Source of the DNA: Alteribacter lacisalsi
Lineage (GTDB): Bacteria; Bacillota; Bacilli; Bacillales; Salisediminibacteriaceae
NCBI RefSeq assembly: GCF_003226345.1
Contig: NZ_PDOF01000002.1
Span: 496,001 to 560,000 of the forward strand
Reading direction: 5' to 3'
DNA: 64,000 bases
Part shown: one piece after another, positions 1-8,372 of the stretch
Layout of the letters: each line of letters begins with the position of its first letter
Numbering within the stretch: the first letter of the stretch is position 1
Made by a program: the position numbers and the translations under genes
The notes under the pieces: generated by a model
Database searches by the model: none
What the model was told of the DNA's origin: nothing
What the model saw: only the letters and a program-made list of their open reading frames with translations

Positions 1-719
1 AGAGGCTGAAGCATCAGAAGAAAAATCGCCACCGCCGGACCTGTAAGCGCCCCGGCAAGGGAAGGAACCGGTCCGTCGACATCGGCGCTCACATCCTCAT
101 TTTCCACACCGCTCCCGGTATGACGAAGCCGCCGGGCAAGGAGGTAAGTAAAACCAAGTGCCGTAAAGGCAGGCAGCACCCCGGCAAACATCACCGTAGT
201 AAGCGGCACCTGAAACGATTCCGCCGCTGCCAGTGTGTTCGGGTTTGGGGAGATCACGTTTCCTGCTTTTCCCCCTCCGGAAATGGCCAGGAGCACGGCG
301 AACTTGGACATGTGGATTTTACGGGCAATTGCAAGGGCAATCGGGGCAATGGTAAGAACGGCTACACCGATAAACACACCCACACCTGTAAGCACCATCG
401 TGGCACCGGCAATGGCGAGGAGCGCCTTCGTTTCGCCTAAACCCTCCAGGATCGAATTGGCAATCTTTTTTGCGGCACCTGACTCAATGAGCACCCCGGC
501 CAGTACCCCGGCAGCCAGCACCCGGAGCACGACACCGGTCATGCCTTCCGCGCCGCCAATCATAATCTGCGTTGTATCCACAAGCCCCGCACCGCCAACG
601 ATGCCTCCCGTCAGCGCACCGGCCATCATGGCATAGGCAGGGGCCACACGCAGTAAAATAAGGCCGATTGTAAGTATGAGAGCAAGAATCGTACCAAAAG
701 CCGTCAGCTCCAAGTCCAT
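1..719 (-). CDS. GntP-family permease (3' end cut off by window edge)
   Basis: The first 239 codons of a gene that leaves the window at base 1. The protein is very hydrophobic, with repeated Gly/Ala-rich helices, and includes a stretch reading GGGKAGNVISPNPNTLA, which is typical of GntP/gluconate-type permeases of the inner membrane. These are 12-14 helix secondary transporters for gluconate or related organic acids. The ATG at 719 has a GGAG ribosome binding site 8 nt upstream (reverse strand). The substrate cannot be inferred and the rest of the gene is missing. The neighbouring phospholipase gene is divergent. Family call is fairly firm; substrate unknown. Confidence 0.75.
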   Translation of the reverse strand, partial: MDLELTAFGTILALILTIGLILLRVAPAYAMMAGALTGGIVGGAGLVDTTQIMIGGAEGMTGVVLRVLAAGVLAGVLIESGAAKKIANSILEGLGETKALLAIAGATMVLTGVGVFIGVAVLTIAPIALAIARKIHMSKFAVLLAISGGGKAGNVISPNPNTLAAAESFQVPLTTVMFAGVLPAFTALGFTYLLARRLRHTGSGVENEDVSADVDGPVPSLAGALTGPAVAIFLLMLQP

Positions 720-877
720 CCGCTAAACTCCTAACATCGCATTTTTTCCTATCATACCGTGTTCATTCCCCAAATGTAGCAAATATAAAAAAACAGGCCT
801 TTCGTTGTGCGAAGCGTCCATGCATGATCGGCCGGCGCGCAGTCATACTAAGGAGAAGATCAAAGGAGGCGGGGCAG

Positions 878-2296
878 GTGAAAAAAGGGAAAATAGCTGG
901 TCTGCTCATTGTTGTAATTCTGCTGACTGTCTCGTCCGTTTCTGTATACGGCTACACAAAGCCCCAGCCTGAAGGCGTGGATTATGCCGGTGCCGAGCAC
1001 CGGTCGGACGCTGTGGAATTTCTGTATGACCTCACGTATGAAAAAAACGGCCGCGCAGTCGTTGAACAGAACGTATATGACCGCATGCTCTCCGTCATTG
1101 AGGAAGCCGGGGAGTTCGTGGTGGTGGATATGTTTTTATATAACAACTTCCAGGAGCCGGAGCAGGACTATCCGGACATGGCCGGCCCGTTCACCGAAGC
1201 ACTCGTCAAAGCAAAAGAAACGAACCCTGATCTCACGGTGTATGTCATGACAGATGAGATCAACCGCTCGTACGGGGCACACAAATCCCCCCATATTGAA
1301 AAATTAAGAGAGCACGGCATTGAAGCCCATTACTTTGACAACAGCGAGCTGCGCGATCCGGCCCCGGCATACTCCGGTGTCTGGCGCACCTTTCTGCAGT
1401 GGTGGGGCAAAGGCGGGGAAGGATGGATCCCCAATGCCCAGAGCTCCTCGCTCCCGGACGTCCCGCTTCGATCGTATCTTGAAGCGCTCAACTTAAAAGG
1501 CAATCACCGCAAGCTCGTGTTCTCGGAAAAAGAAGCGATCGTCACATCGCTGAATGCCCAGGGACGCGGCGCCTACAACTCGAACTTCGCCTTCTCGGTT
1601 CAAGGCGCGGCAATTGGTGATCTTCTTTTTACAGAACGAGTAACAGCGGATATGTCCGGCGTCGACTTTCCAATTAAAAATCCCATACCCGCTGCTTCAA
1701 ATCAAAATGGAGCATACAGCGTGCAGGTTCTGACGGAAAAAGCGATCAAAACCACGATCCTCGAAGAGATCGAGCAGGCAGAAAAAATTGATGTGGCTGC
1801 CTTTTATCTTTCGGATCGGGATCTCGTGAAAGGCCTGATTCGTGCGGCGGAAAGAGGCATACCGGTTCGCATCATTCTGGATCCCAACATTCATGCTTTC
1901 GGCCGTGAGAAGCCCGGCATTCCAAACCAGGTCGTGGCGCATGAGCTCAGGGAAAAAGCCCCGGACAGCCTCGAGATCCGCTGGTACAACACGGCAAAAA
2001 AAGAGCAGTACCATACGAAGCTGTTTGCGTTTCAAAAAGGCGGGGAAACCACCCTGATCGGCGGGGCTGCAAACTTCACGAAACGAAACATCGGCGGCTT
2101 TAACCTGGAGACGAACCTGAAAGTGTCCGGTGACGACCATACGAAAGTCATGCAGGACGTCCAAGACTATTTCGACCGTCTGTGGACGAATGAAGGAGGG
2201 AAATTCACTCAGAGCGTTTCGGCTTACGAGGAAGATTCGTGGTGGAAGCATAAGCTGTACATTTTACAGGAACGGACCGGGTTTTCCACATACTGA
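878..2296 (+). CDS. membrane-anchored phospholipase D-family protein
   Basis: A 472-residue protein with an N-terminal hydrophobic signal anchor and two HxK catalytic motifs, His210-Arg-Lys and His379-Thr-Lys. This is the paired arrangement that defines PLD/cardiolipin-synthase-like phosphodiesterases. Each is followed by the usual Gly/Asn-rich segment, and the second half contains GGAANFTKRN. The active site probably faces outside the membrane. The chosen start is GTG 878, because AAGGAGG lies 8 nt upstream. An in-frame ATG at 824 would add 18 residues but lacks such a site. The substrate could be a phospholipid or a nucleic acid; a true cardiolipin synthase usually has two membrane helices, so this is more likely a PLD-like hydrolase or transferase. 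Convergent with the acyl-CoA dehydrogenase gene. Confidence 0.8.
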   Translation: MKKGKIAGLLIVVILLTVSSVSVYGYTKPQPEGVDYAGAEHRSDAVEFLYDLTYEKNGRAVVEQNVYDRMLSVIEEAGEFVVVDMFLYNNFQEPEQDYPDMAGPFTEALVKAKETNPDLTVYVMTDEINRSYGAHKSPHIEKLREHGIEAHYFDNSELRDPAPAYSGVWRTFLQWWGKGGEGWIPNAQSSSLPDVPLRSYLEALNLKGNHRKLVFSEKEAIVTSLNAQGRGAYNSNFAFSVQGAAIGDLLFTERVTADMSGVDFPIKNPIPAASNQNGAYSVQVLTEKAIKTTILEEIEQAEKIDVAAFYLSDRDLVKGLIRAAERGIPVRIILDPNIHAFGREKPGIPNQVVAHELREKAPDSLEIRWYNTAKKEQYHTKLFAFQKGGETTLIGGAANFTKRNIGGFNLETNLKVSGDDHTKVMQDVQDYFDRLWTNEGGKFTQSVSAYEEDSWWKHKLYILQERTGFSTY

Positions 2297-2300
2297 ACAA

Positions 2301-2333
2301 GCAGCAGGACGGGAATGTGCCTGCTGCTCTTTT
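2301..2333 (+). terminator. terminator after the PLD gene
   Basis: GCAGCAGG (2301-2308) pairs with CCTGCTGC (2320-2327) and is followed by TCTTTT on the plus strand. It sits 5 nt after the PLD stop codon, between two convergent genes. Confidence 0.7.
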
Positions 2334-2363
2334 GGTGATCAGCTTTCCTTGTGTGGCGGCGCC

Positions 2364-4022
2364 TTACTCGCTCTGGAGCACCTTCCGGCCGTCATCAAGG
2401 GACCAGCGGCCTTCTTTTTCTCCAAAAAGAGGGCGAAGAAAGGCGTCGGCGTAAATTCGCAAGGCGGTGAGGCTGCCGGCTTTGGCCAGTGTCAGGACTT
2501 CATAGAGAGCAGTCATTTTCTTCTGAAGCGGTTTAATGACGCGGGTCTGCTCAGCCGGGTCGAGCGCGGCCAGGTCTTTTAGGTCGGTGGTGAGACGGGT
2601 CAGGCCGTAGCGGATCGGATCTGCTTCTTTGCCGAGTGTGCCGAGCTCGTTCTGCATACGGGTAAGAAAGGCGGTGGCGGCGTCGAATTTGCTGAACAGG
2701 CGGAGCACCTCGAGACCCAGGATGTTCGCGGTTCCTTCCCAGACAGTAAGCACCTGGGCGTCCCTGAGCAGGCGCGGGGTCACAAAGTCTTCGATGTAGC
2801 CGTTCCCGCCGTGCATCTCGATCGCTTCGTGGGCAAAGTGGATCGCCTGGTCGGCGGTATCCGCTTTAATCAGGGCGATCATCAGGCGGAGCATGCCGTC
2901 ATCTCTTGCAGCTTCCGGCTTTTCATACCATTCATCGAATTCCCGGACAAGGGCAAAGACGGCCCGGGTCTGGGCTTCGAGCCGTACTTTCATTTTCACA
3001 AGGGAGTCCTGGATCATCGGGTACTGGATGATCGCCTCTCCGAAAGCGTGCCGGTCCTCGGCATAGCGGCGGGATTCCGAGTACGCCCGGCGCATGATGC
3101 CGATCGAGGCGACCGCGTTGCAGATGCGCGACAGGTTGAGCGCTTCCATCATGTAGTAGAAACCTCTGTCTTTTTCACCAATCACGAACGCTTCGGCGCC
3201 GTTAAATTCCACTTCACCTGAAGGAACGGCCCGGACACCGAGTTTATCTTTTAAACGACGGACTCTGAGGTTATTCAGGCTGCCGTCCTCTTTACGCCAC
3301 GGTACGAGAAAAAGAGCGAGGCCTTTCGAGCCGTCCGGCGCTCCTTCAGGACGTGCGAGTACGGTGGCGACACCGCACGTGCCCGCGTTACTGGCGAAGT
3401 ACTTTTCCCCGTACAGGTGGTAGGCGCCGTTTTCGTAGACGGCTTGCGTTTCGTTGGCGCCAACGTCCGATCCGCCCTGCCGTTCAGTAAGAAACGTGGC
3501 TCCCTCGAAAAGTTCCGTGTCCCCGGTGGAGAGAACGTGGGGAAGGAACCGGTCTTTTAGTTCAGCGCTTCCGTACCGTTCCAGCAGGTAGGCAGTGGCC
3601 ATCGTGAGTGTGACGGGGCAGTAGAAGCCCGGCTCGGACTGGCTGAGCACGTACCCCTGGGCAAAGGAGTAAAGGTAGTTTCCATTGTGGCCAAGGGCCG
3701 GAATGTCCTTGTGTATGTAGCCGACAATTCCTTTGCCGTATGTATAGCAGACGGTCTGCCGATAGCCTTCATTCACTTCGATTTTGGACTGCTCGTCGCC
3801 GAAACGGTCGTATGGAACGAGGCGCGGCTGCCCTTCATGGTCCGTATGCTTCGCCCGCTCGTCGATCACGCCGGCACAGGCGGCACCAAACTCGGTGAGT
3901 TCCTCTTCGGCCCAGGCGGCAAAATCAGAAGGAAGGCAGGTGCGTACGAGTTCCTGGATGAGAGGATCCTCAGTGTAAAAGTTCCGCTTTTCGTTTTTTC
4001 GGGTGGACTGGAGAACAGGCAT
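2364..4022 (-). CDS. acyl-CoA dehydrogenase family protein (AidB-like)
   Basis: A 552-residue flavoprotein of the acyl-CoA dehydrogenase fold. It is longer than the 380-residue classical enzymes and closer to the AidB type, with an extra C-terminal helical region. The catalytic-glutamate segment VWEGTANI is intact, and typical FAD-domain sequences are present (FLTERQGGSDVGANE, YGEKYFASNAG). It should oxidise an acyl-CoA or, if AidB-like, act in an alkylation-stress response; the sequence does not decide between these. ATG 4022 is chosen because AAAGGAG lies 7 nt upstream on the minus strand; an upstream in-frame ATG at 4091 falls within the DUF779 terminator region. It follows the DUF779 gene on the same strand but is separated from it by a terminator. 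Confidence 0.8.
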   Translation of the reverse strand: MPVLQSTRKNEKRNFYTEDPLIQELVRTCLPSDFAAWAEEELTEFGAACAGVIDERAKHTDHEGQPRLVPYDRFGDEQSKIEVNEGYRQTVCYTYGKGIVGYIHKDIPALGHNGNYLYSFAQGYVLSQSEPGFYCPVTLTMATAYLLERYGSAELKDRFLPHVLSTGDTELFEGATFLTERQGGSDVGANETQAVYENGAYHLYGEKYFASNAGTCGVATVLARPEGAPDGSKGLALFLVPWRKEDGSLNNLRVRRLKDKLGVRAVPSGEVEFNGAEAFVIGEKDRGFYYMMEALNLSRICNAVASIGIMRRAYSESRRYAEDRHAFGEAIIQYPMIQDSLVKMKVRLEAQTRAVFALVREFDEWYEKPEAARDDGMLRLMIALIKADTADQAIHFAHEAIEMHGGNGYIEDFVTPRLLRDAQVLTVWEGTANILGLEVLRLFSKFDAATAFLTRMQNELGTLGKEADPIRYGLTRLTTDLKDLAALDPAEQTRVIKPLQKKMTALYEVLTLAKAGSLTALRIYADAFLRPLFGEKEGRWSLDDGRKVLQSE

Positions 4023-4093
4023 GGGTAAGCTCCTTTCAATTTGGAAGTGATCAGCTATTGGTTTCGGCTCCAACGCGCGGAAGTCCTGCATAA

Positions 4094-4128
4094 AAGAAGC
4101 CCGGCTTTCACTCGTGATGAATGCCGGG
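4094..4128 (-). terminator. terminator after the DUF779 gene
   Basis: On the minus strand CCCGGC and GCCGGG arms are followed by CTTCTTTTATG. It lies just downstream of the DUF779 stop and upstream of the acyl-CoA dehydrogenase start, suggesting separate transcripts or partial read-through. Confidence 0.55.
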
Positions 4129-4147
4129 AGTGCTTTACAGTGCCTTG

Positions 4148-4510
4148 TTATTCCTGTTTCTGAAGGGCGGCGCGTTCTTCATCAGAGAACACGCGGGAGC
4201 GGGTGAGGAAACGCTTGCCCTCAGGGCCCTCAAGGGAAAACATGCCACCCCTTCCATTAACCACATCAATAATCAGCTGGGTATGCTTCCAGTATTCGTA
4301 CTGGTCTTTCGCAATATAAAACGGAGTGCCCCCGATTTCACCGAGCTTCACGTCCGAGCGGCCGGTTTTCAGCTCGCCGTCTGCATAGCACATCGGGGAG
4401 CTGCCGTCACAGCAGCCGCCGGACTGATGAAACATGAGGGGGCCGTGGCGGTCCTTCAGTTTTTCAATGAGCGCGAGAGCACTGTCGGTCGCGGTTACAC
4501 GTTCGACCAT
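4148..4510 (-). CDS. DUF779 domain protein, aldehyde-dehydrogenase companion
   Basis: A 120-residue cytosolic protein with the hallmark SGGCCDGSSPMC segment near residue 30-40 and a second conserved block around VDVV. This identifies the DUF779 family, which is regularly found beside acetaldehyde/aldehyde dehydrogenases of the ExaC/AcoD type. Its biochemical role is not known to me; the conserved cysteine pair suggests metal or thiol chemistry, but that is inference. The ATG at 4510 has an excellent AGGAGGTGA site. It lies downstream of the aldehyde dehydrogenase on the same strand, which supports a shared role. The gap between them contains a hairpin and a tandem repeat. Confidence 0.85.
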   Translation of the reverse strand: MVERVTATDSALALIEKLKDRHGPLMFHQSGGCCDGSSPMCYADGELKTGRSDVKLGEIGGTPFYIAKDQYEYWKHTQLIIDVVNGRGGMFSLEGPEGKRFLTRSRVFSDEERAALQKQE

Positions 4511-4564
4511 CGATTGTCACCTCCTGTTTCAGTAGAGTGGAGTGTAAAGCGAGTGTCCGCATTA

Positions 4565-4654
4565 GGACATAACGCAGAAAAAGCAGATGAAGTATCCTGA
4601 TTCGGCGGGAATCGGGATATAACGCAGAAAAAAGCAGATGAAGTGTTCTGATTC
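4565..4654. repeat. two tandem copies of a ~40-bp unit with 50-bp period
   Basis: The unit beginning GGACATAACGCAG at 4565-4603 recurs as GGATATAACGCAG at 4615-4654, with only a few differences over about 40 bases. The copies lie between the aldehyde dehydrogenase and DUF779 genes, 55-150 bp upstream of the DUF779 start. This may be a duplicated regulatory site; no function is proved. Confidence 0.8.
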
Positions 4655-4731
4655 ACCTGCACCCGGACCTTTACGATGCTCACCCCTGGGACTGGGGACC
4701 CCTCTTTGCATCAAACATAAGCTGAAAAGTA

Positions 4732-4770
4732 AGGACGGCAGCCGCACAGGCGGTACCGTCCTCTTTTTTG
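4732..4770. terminator. hairpin after the aldehyde dehydrogenase gene
   Basis: AGGACGG (4732-4738) pairs with CCGTCCT (4756-4762), with a nested CCGC/GCGG stem. A strong T-run follows on the plus strand and a weaker TTACTTTTC on the minus strand. It lies just downstream of the minus-strand aldehyde dehydrogenase gene, so it probably ends that transcript at least partly. Confidence 0.55.
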
Positions 4771-4778
4771 GTTTTGGC

Positions 4779-6299
4779 TTAAAAGAACCCGAGCTTGTCT
4801 TCGCTGTAGCTCACGAGCAGGTTCTTCGTCTGCTGGTAGTGGCTGAGCATCATATGGTGATTTTCCCGGCCGATTCCTGATTTCTTGTAGCCGCCGAACG
4901 CTGCATGGGCCGGATAGGCGTGATAGCAGTTTGTCCATACACGGCCGGCTTCAATCTGGCGTCCGAAGCGGTAGGCAGTGTTGATGTTTCGCGTCCATAC
5001 ACCTGCACCGAGTCCGTACAGAGTGTCATTTGCAATGGAAAGGGCTTCTTCAGGGGTTTTAAACGTTGTAACCGATACAACCGGCCCGAAGATTTCCTCC
5101 TGGAACACACGCATTTTGTTGTCGCCTTTAAACACAGTCGGCTGGACGTAGAAGCCGTCCTTCATGTCGCCGTCAAGCTGTGCCTGCGAGCCGCCAACCA
5201 GACACTCGGCACCTTCTTCTTTTCCGATTTCAAGGTAGGAGAGGATCTTTTCGAGCTGCTCCTGTGACGCCTGGGCGCCCATCATCGTGTCCGTATCAAG
5301 CGGGTTGCCGGTCTTGATCTGCTTTACCCGTTCTATGGCACGCTCCATAAACTTGTCGTACACAGATTCATGGATAAGTGCGCGGGACGGGCACGTACAT
5401 ACTTCACCCTGGTTGAGAGCGAACATGACAAAACCTTCGATCGCTTTATCGAGAAACGCATCGTCCTGATCCATAATGTCCTCAAAGAAAATGTTTGGTG
5501 ATTTTCCGCCGAGCTCGAGGGTAACCGGGATGATGTTTTCAGATGCATACTGCATGATCAGGCGTCCGGTCGTTGTCTCACCGGTAAAGGCGATTTTGGC
5601 GATCCGGTCGCTCGAGGCAAGCGGTTTACCGGCTTCAACACCGAATCCGCTCACGACGTTAAGTACACCTTTCGGCAGAAGGTCCTTTACAAGGTCGAGC
5701 CAGACAAAGATCGAAGCCGGTGTCTGCTCGGCAGGCTTCAGCACAACGCAGTTACCAGTGGCAAGTGCCGGAGCGAGCTTCCACGTGGCCATAAGGATCG
5801 GGAAGTTCCACGGGATGATCTGACCCACAACACCGAGAGGCTCGTGGAAGTGGTACGCCACGGTATCGTTATCAATCTGACTGTTCGTTCCTTCCTGGGA
5901 ACGGATCGCACTGGCAAAATAGCGGAAGTGGTCGATCGCCAGCGGAATGTCGGCATTTAGTGTTTCACGGACAGCTTTTCCGTTGTCCCACGTTTCGGCA
6001 ACGGCCAGCATTTCTGCATTCTCTTCCATACGGTCAGCAATTTTAAGAAGGATATTGGATCTTTCAGTTACGGACGTTTCACCCCAGGCTTTTTTTGCGG
6101 CATGGGCAGCATCGAGTGCTTTTTCCACATCTTCCTCGCTGGATCGTGCTATTTCGCAGAATACCTTTCCTGTGACCGGGGAGACGTTTTCGAAGTACTC
6201 GCCTTTGACCGGTGCGGTGAATTCGCCGTTAATGAAGTTGTCGTAGCGCGACTCGAAGTTCACTTTTGCGCCGTCTGTGTTCGGATTGCTGTAGATCAT
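4779..6299 (-). CDS. NAD-dependent aldehyde dehydrogenase (ExaC/AcoD type)
   Basis: A 506-residue ALDH-superfamily enzyme oxidising an aldehyde, most likely acetaldehyde, to the acid with NAD. The general-base glutamate block LELGGKSPN and the nucleophile block GEVCTCPSR are both present, as are the NAD-binding IPWNFP and FTGETTTG segments. The length matches the 506-residue acetaldehyde dehydrogenase group, and the DUF779 neighbour supports this subtype. ATG 6299 is chosen because AAGGAG lies 8 nt upstream; the GTG nine bases earlier overlaps that site. A cre-like palindrome upstream suggests carbon catabolite control. Confidence 0.9.
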   Translation of the reverse strand: MIYSNPNTDGAKVNFESRYDNFINGEFTAPVKGEYFENVSPVTGKVFCEIARSSEEDVEKALDAAHAAKKAWGETSVTERSNILLKIADRMEENAEMLAVAETWDNGKAVRETLNADIPLAIDHFRYFASAIRSQEGTNSQIDNDTVAYHFHEPLGVVGQIIPWNFPILMATWKLAPALATGNCVVLKPAEQTPASIFVWLDLVKDLLPKGVLNVVSGFGVEAGKPLASSDRIAKIAFTGETTTGRLIMQYASENIIPVTLELGGKSPNIFFEDIMDQDDAFLDKAIEGFVMFALNQGEVCTCPSRALIHESVYDKFMERAIERVKQIKTGNPLDTDTMMGAQASQEQLEKILSYLEIGKEEGAECLVGGSQAQLDGDMKDGFYVQPTVFKGDNKMRVFQEEIFGPVVSVTTFKTPEEALSIANDTLYGLGAGVWTRNINTAYRFGRQIEAGRVWTNCYHAYPAHAAFGGYKKSGIGRENHHMMLSHYQQTKNLLVSYSEDKLGFF

Positions 6300-6641
6300 C
6301 TGACTCACTCCTTCTCATTTTCATATAGGGTAAGCGCTTACAAAGAAGTTGGCAGCTTCTGATGAGAAACCGGATATTTTGCCCGGTTAACGAGTATTTT
6401 ATCAGAAAATTCTGTTTCGATAAAGAATTTAAAATGAGCCCGGACTTTATTGTGCTTTTGGAGGGTAAAGAAGGAAGAAGGACCTCTCATTAAAAGAAAT
6501 TATTCGCTACCCGAAACAGTTCGGTTTATGGTAAAGTAGTAAGAAGATTTGTTAGATTGACGAACAATTCTGCTCATCTGTTTCTGAAAATTTTGAAACA
6601 CACATACACATCCTGTAGAAGCAGTAAATGGAGGCATCATC
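6300..6641. other. divergent intergenic region, aldehyde dehydrogenase / ABC exporter
   Basis: No gene is seen in these 342 bases. The left part holds the cre-like site and presumed promoter of the aldehyde dehydrogenase. The right part holds two inverted repeats before the exporter: CCGAA-ACAG-TTCGG at 6511-6524 and TTGTT-N9-AACAA at 6549-6567. Both resemble operator half-sites, and the second would lie in the leader of the exporter mRNA. GGAGG precedes the ATG at 6642. Confidence 0.5.
6328..6344 (-). promoter_or_regulatory. cre-like catabolite-control site
   Basis: On the minus strand the sequence reads TTTGTAAGCGCTTACCC, with a perfect 12-bp palindrome core. It matches 14 of 16 positions of the Bacillus cre consensus as I recall it. 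It sits about 30 nt upstream of the aldehyde dehydrogenase start, next to a TATAT that may be the -10 element, so CcpA binding would repress. Confidence 0.6.
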
Positions 6642-8372
6642 ATGAGAAAGCTGTTCCCTTTTTTACGTCCGTACCGGATTCCGATCGTGATTGCTCTTTT
6701 TCTCACGCTCGTGGAGCTGACGGTGGAATTATTACATCCTTATTTTATGAGCCGGATTATCGATGACGGCATTATGCAGGGCGACATGAGCCAGGTAATT
6801 TACTGGGGCGCGATCATGATCGGCTTTTCCCTGATTGCGTTTGCGGCCGGGATCACCAACTCGTTTTTTGCGGCCCACACGAGCCAGGGCGTCGGGTTTA
6901 CCCTCAGGAGCAGTCTGTTCAGGAAAATCCAGTCATTTTCGTTCGCAAACTTCAATAAGTATCCGACTTCGTCCCTCATCACGCGGATGACGAACGACGT
7001 GACGCAGCTGCAGAACACCCTTTTTATGAGTCTTAGGATCATGCTCCGGGCACCGCTCCTCGTAATCGGAAGTGTCGTCATGGCGTTTATCGTCAACCCG
7101 GCACTCGCTCTTATATTTGTTGTAGCCGTGCCGCTTCTAATCACGTTTCTCCTCGTTATTATGAAGCGCGCAGGCAAGCTTTTTAAGGAAGTGCAGAAGC
7201 GCGTGGACCGAGTGAACGGCGTGGTTCAGGAAAACCTGGTTGGGATGCGGCTGATCAAAGCCTTTACCCGCCGGAAGCATGAAAACAAAAAATTTACCCG
7301 GGCCAGCGGCGAGCTTCGGGACCGGACGACGAAAGCGCTCCGGACGGTGGAAATTACGATGCCGATCATTCTTCTCATCATGAACCTGAGCATTATGGCG
7401 GTTCTCTGGTTCGGCTCGTTCCAGGTCAATACCCAGGGAGCCAGTGTCGGGGAAGTGGTGGCGATCGTGAACTATGCGACCCGGATGAGCGGCGCCATGA
7501 CCGTCTTTTCCATGATCATTATGATCTTCTCCCGTGCGAAGGCCTCCTCCCAGCGGGTAGGCGAAGTGCTTGAGGAAGAAATCGATCTACGGGACGAAAA
7601 AGGAGCCGATAATGATCGGACGATTCATGATGGCAAAATTGCTTTTGACCGCGTTCAGTTTCATTATCCGGGCACCGATACACCGGTGCTGAAAGACCTC
7701 TCATTTCAGGTGAACCCCGGGGAAAAAGTGGCGATCATGGGCGCAACGGGATCAGGTAAGTCATCTCTGTTCCAGCTCATTCCCCGTCTGTATGACGTAA
7801 CAGCTGGGACGGTGTTCATTGACGGTAGAGACATTCGGGGGATGACGATGGAGCGCCTTCGTAAACAGATCGGCTTTGTGCCGCAGGAAGCGATGCTCTT
7901 TACCGGTTCAATCAGAAACAACATCCTCTGGGGCAAGGAGGACGCCTCGATGGAGGAGATTGTGGAGGCCGCGAAAAGTGCCCAGATACACGACACAATC
8001 GCAGGTCTTCCGAACGGCTATGAAACCGAACTCGGCCAGAAAGGTGTCAACCTTTCCGGCGGCCAGAAGCAGCGCCTGTCCATTGCGAGGGCCCTCATCC
8101 GGAAGCCGAAAATCCTTCTTCTGGACGACAGTACGAGTGCTCTCGATATGAAAACGGAGGCACGTCTGCTTAAAGCCATTTCAGGCTATAACTGCACGAC
8201 GATGCTCATCACCCAGAAAGTGAGCACCACGATGAGCGCGGACAAAGTACTGCTGATTGAGGATGGCCAGATTACCGCTGAAGGTACGCATGACGAGCTG
8301 CTGACCCATTCCACGCTCTACCAGCAGATTTTCGCATCCCAGCTCGGTGAAGGAGGTCCGAAGCATGCTTAA
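6642..8372 (+). CDS. ABC exporter half, degenerate-site subunit
   Basis: A 576-residue fusion of a six-helix transmembrane domain (about residues 1-310) and an ATP-binding domain. Walker A is GATGSGKS and the signature is the canonical LSGGQKQR. The Walker B region reads LLLDDSTSALD, with Asp where the catalytic Glu is expected, and the H-loop reads TQKVST, with Gln for His. These changes are typical of the non-catalytic half of heterodimeric multidrug or lipid exporters such as BmrC/LmrC. GGAGG precedes the ATG. It overlaps the partner gene by 8 bp, indicating translational coupling. The substrate is unknown; drug or lipid export is likely by family. Confidence 0.9.
   Translation: MRKLFPFLRPYRIPIVIALFLTLVELTVELLHPYFMSRIIDDGIMQGDMSQVIYWGAIMIGFSLIAFAAGITNSFFAAHTSQGVGFTLRSSLFRKIQSFSFANFNKYPTSSLITRMTNDVTQLQNTLFMSLRIMLRAPLLVIGSVVMAFIVNPALALIFVVAVPLLITFLLVIMKRAGKLFKEVQKRVDRVNGVVQENLVGMRLIKAFTRRKHENKKFTRASGELRDRTTKALRTVEITMPIILLIMNLSIMAVLWFGSFQVNTQGASVGEVVAIVNYATRMSGAMTVFSMIIMIFSRAKASSQRVGEVLEEEIDLRDEKGADNDRTIHDGKIAFDRVQFHYPGTDTPVLKDLSFQVNPGEKVAIMGATGSGKSSLFQLIPRLYDVTAGTVFIDGRDIRGMTMERLRKQIGFVPQEAMLFTGSIRNNILWGKEDASMEEIVEAAKSAQIHDTIAGLPNGYETELGQKGVNLSGGQKQRLSIARALIRKPKILLLDDSTSALDMKTEARLLKAISGYNCTTMLITQKVSTTMSADKVLLIEDGQITAEGTHDELLTHSTLYQQIFASQLGEGGPKHA

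Noticed and set aside
120-640. Plus-strand frames over the GntP-like gene
   Set aside because: They oppose a clear transporter reading frame and lack ribosome binding sites and recognisable motifs.
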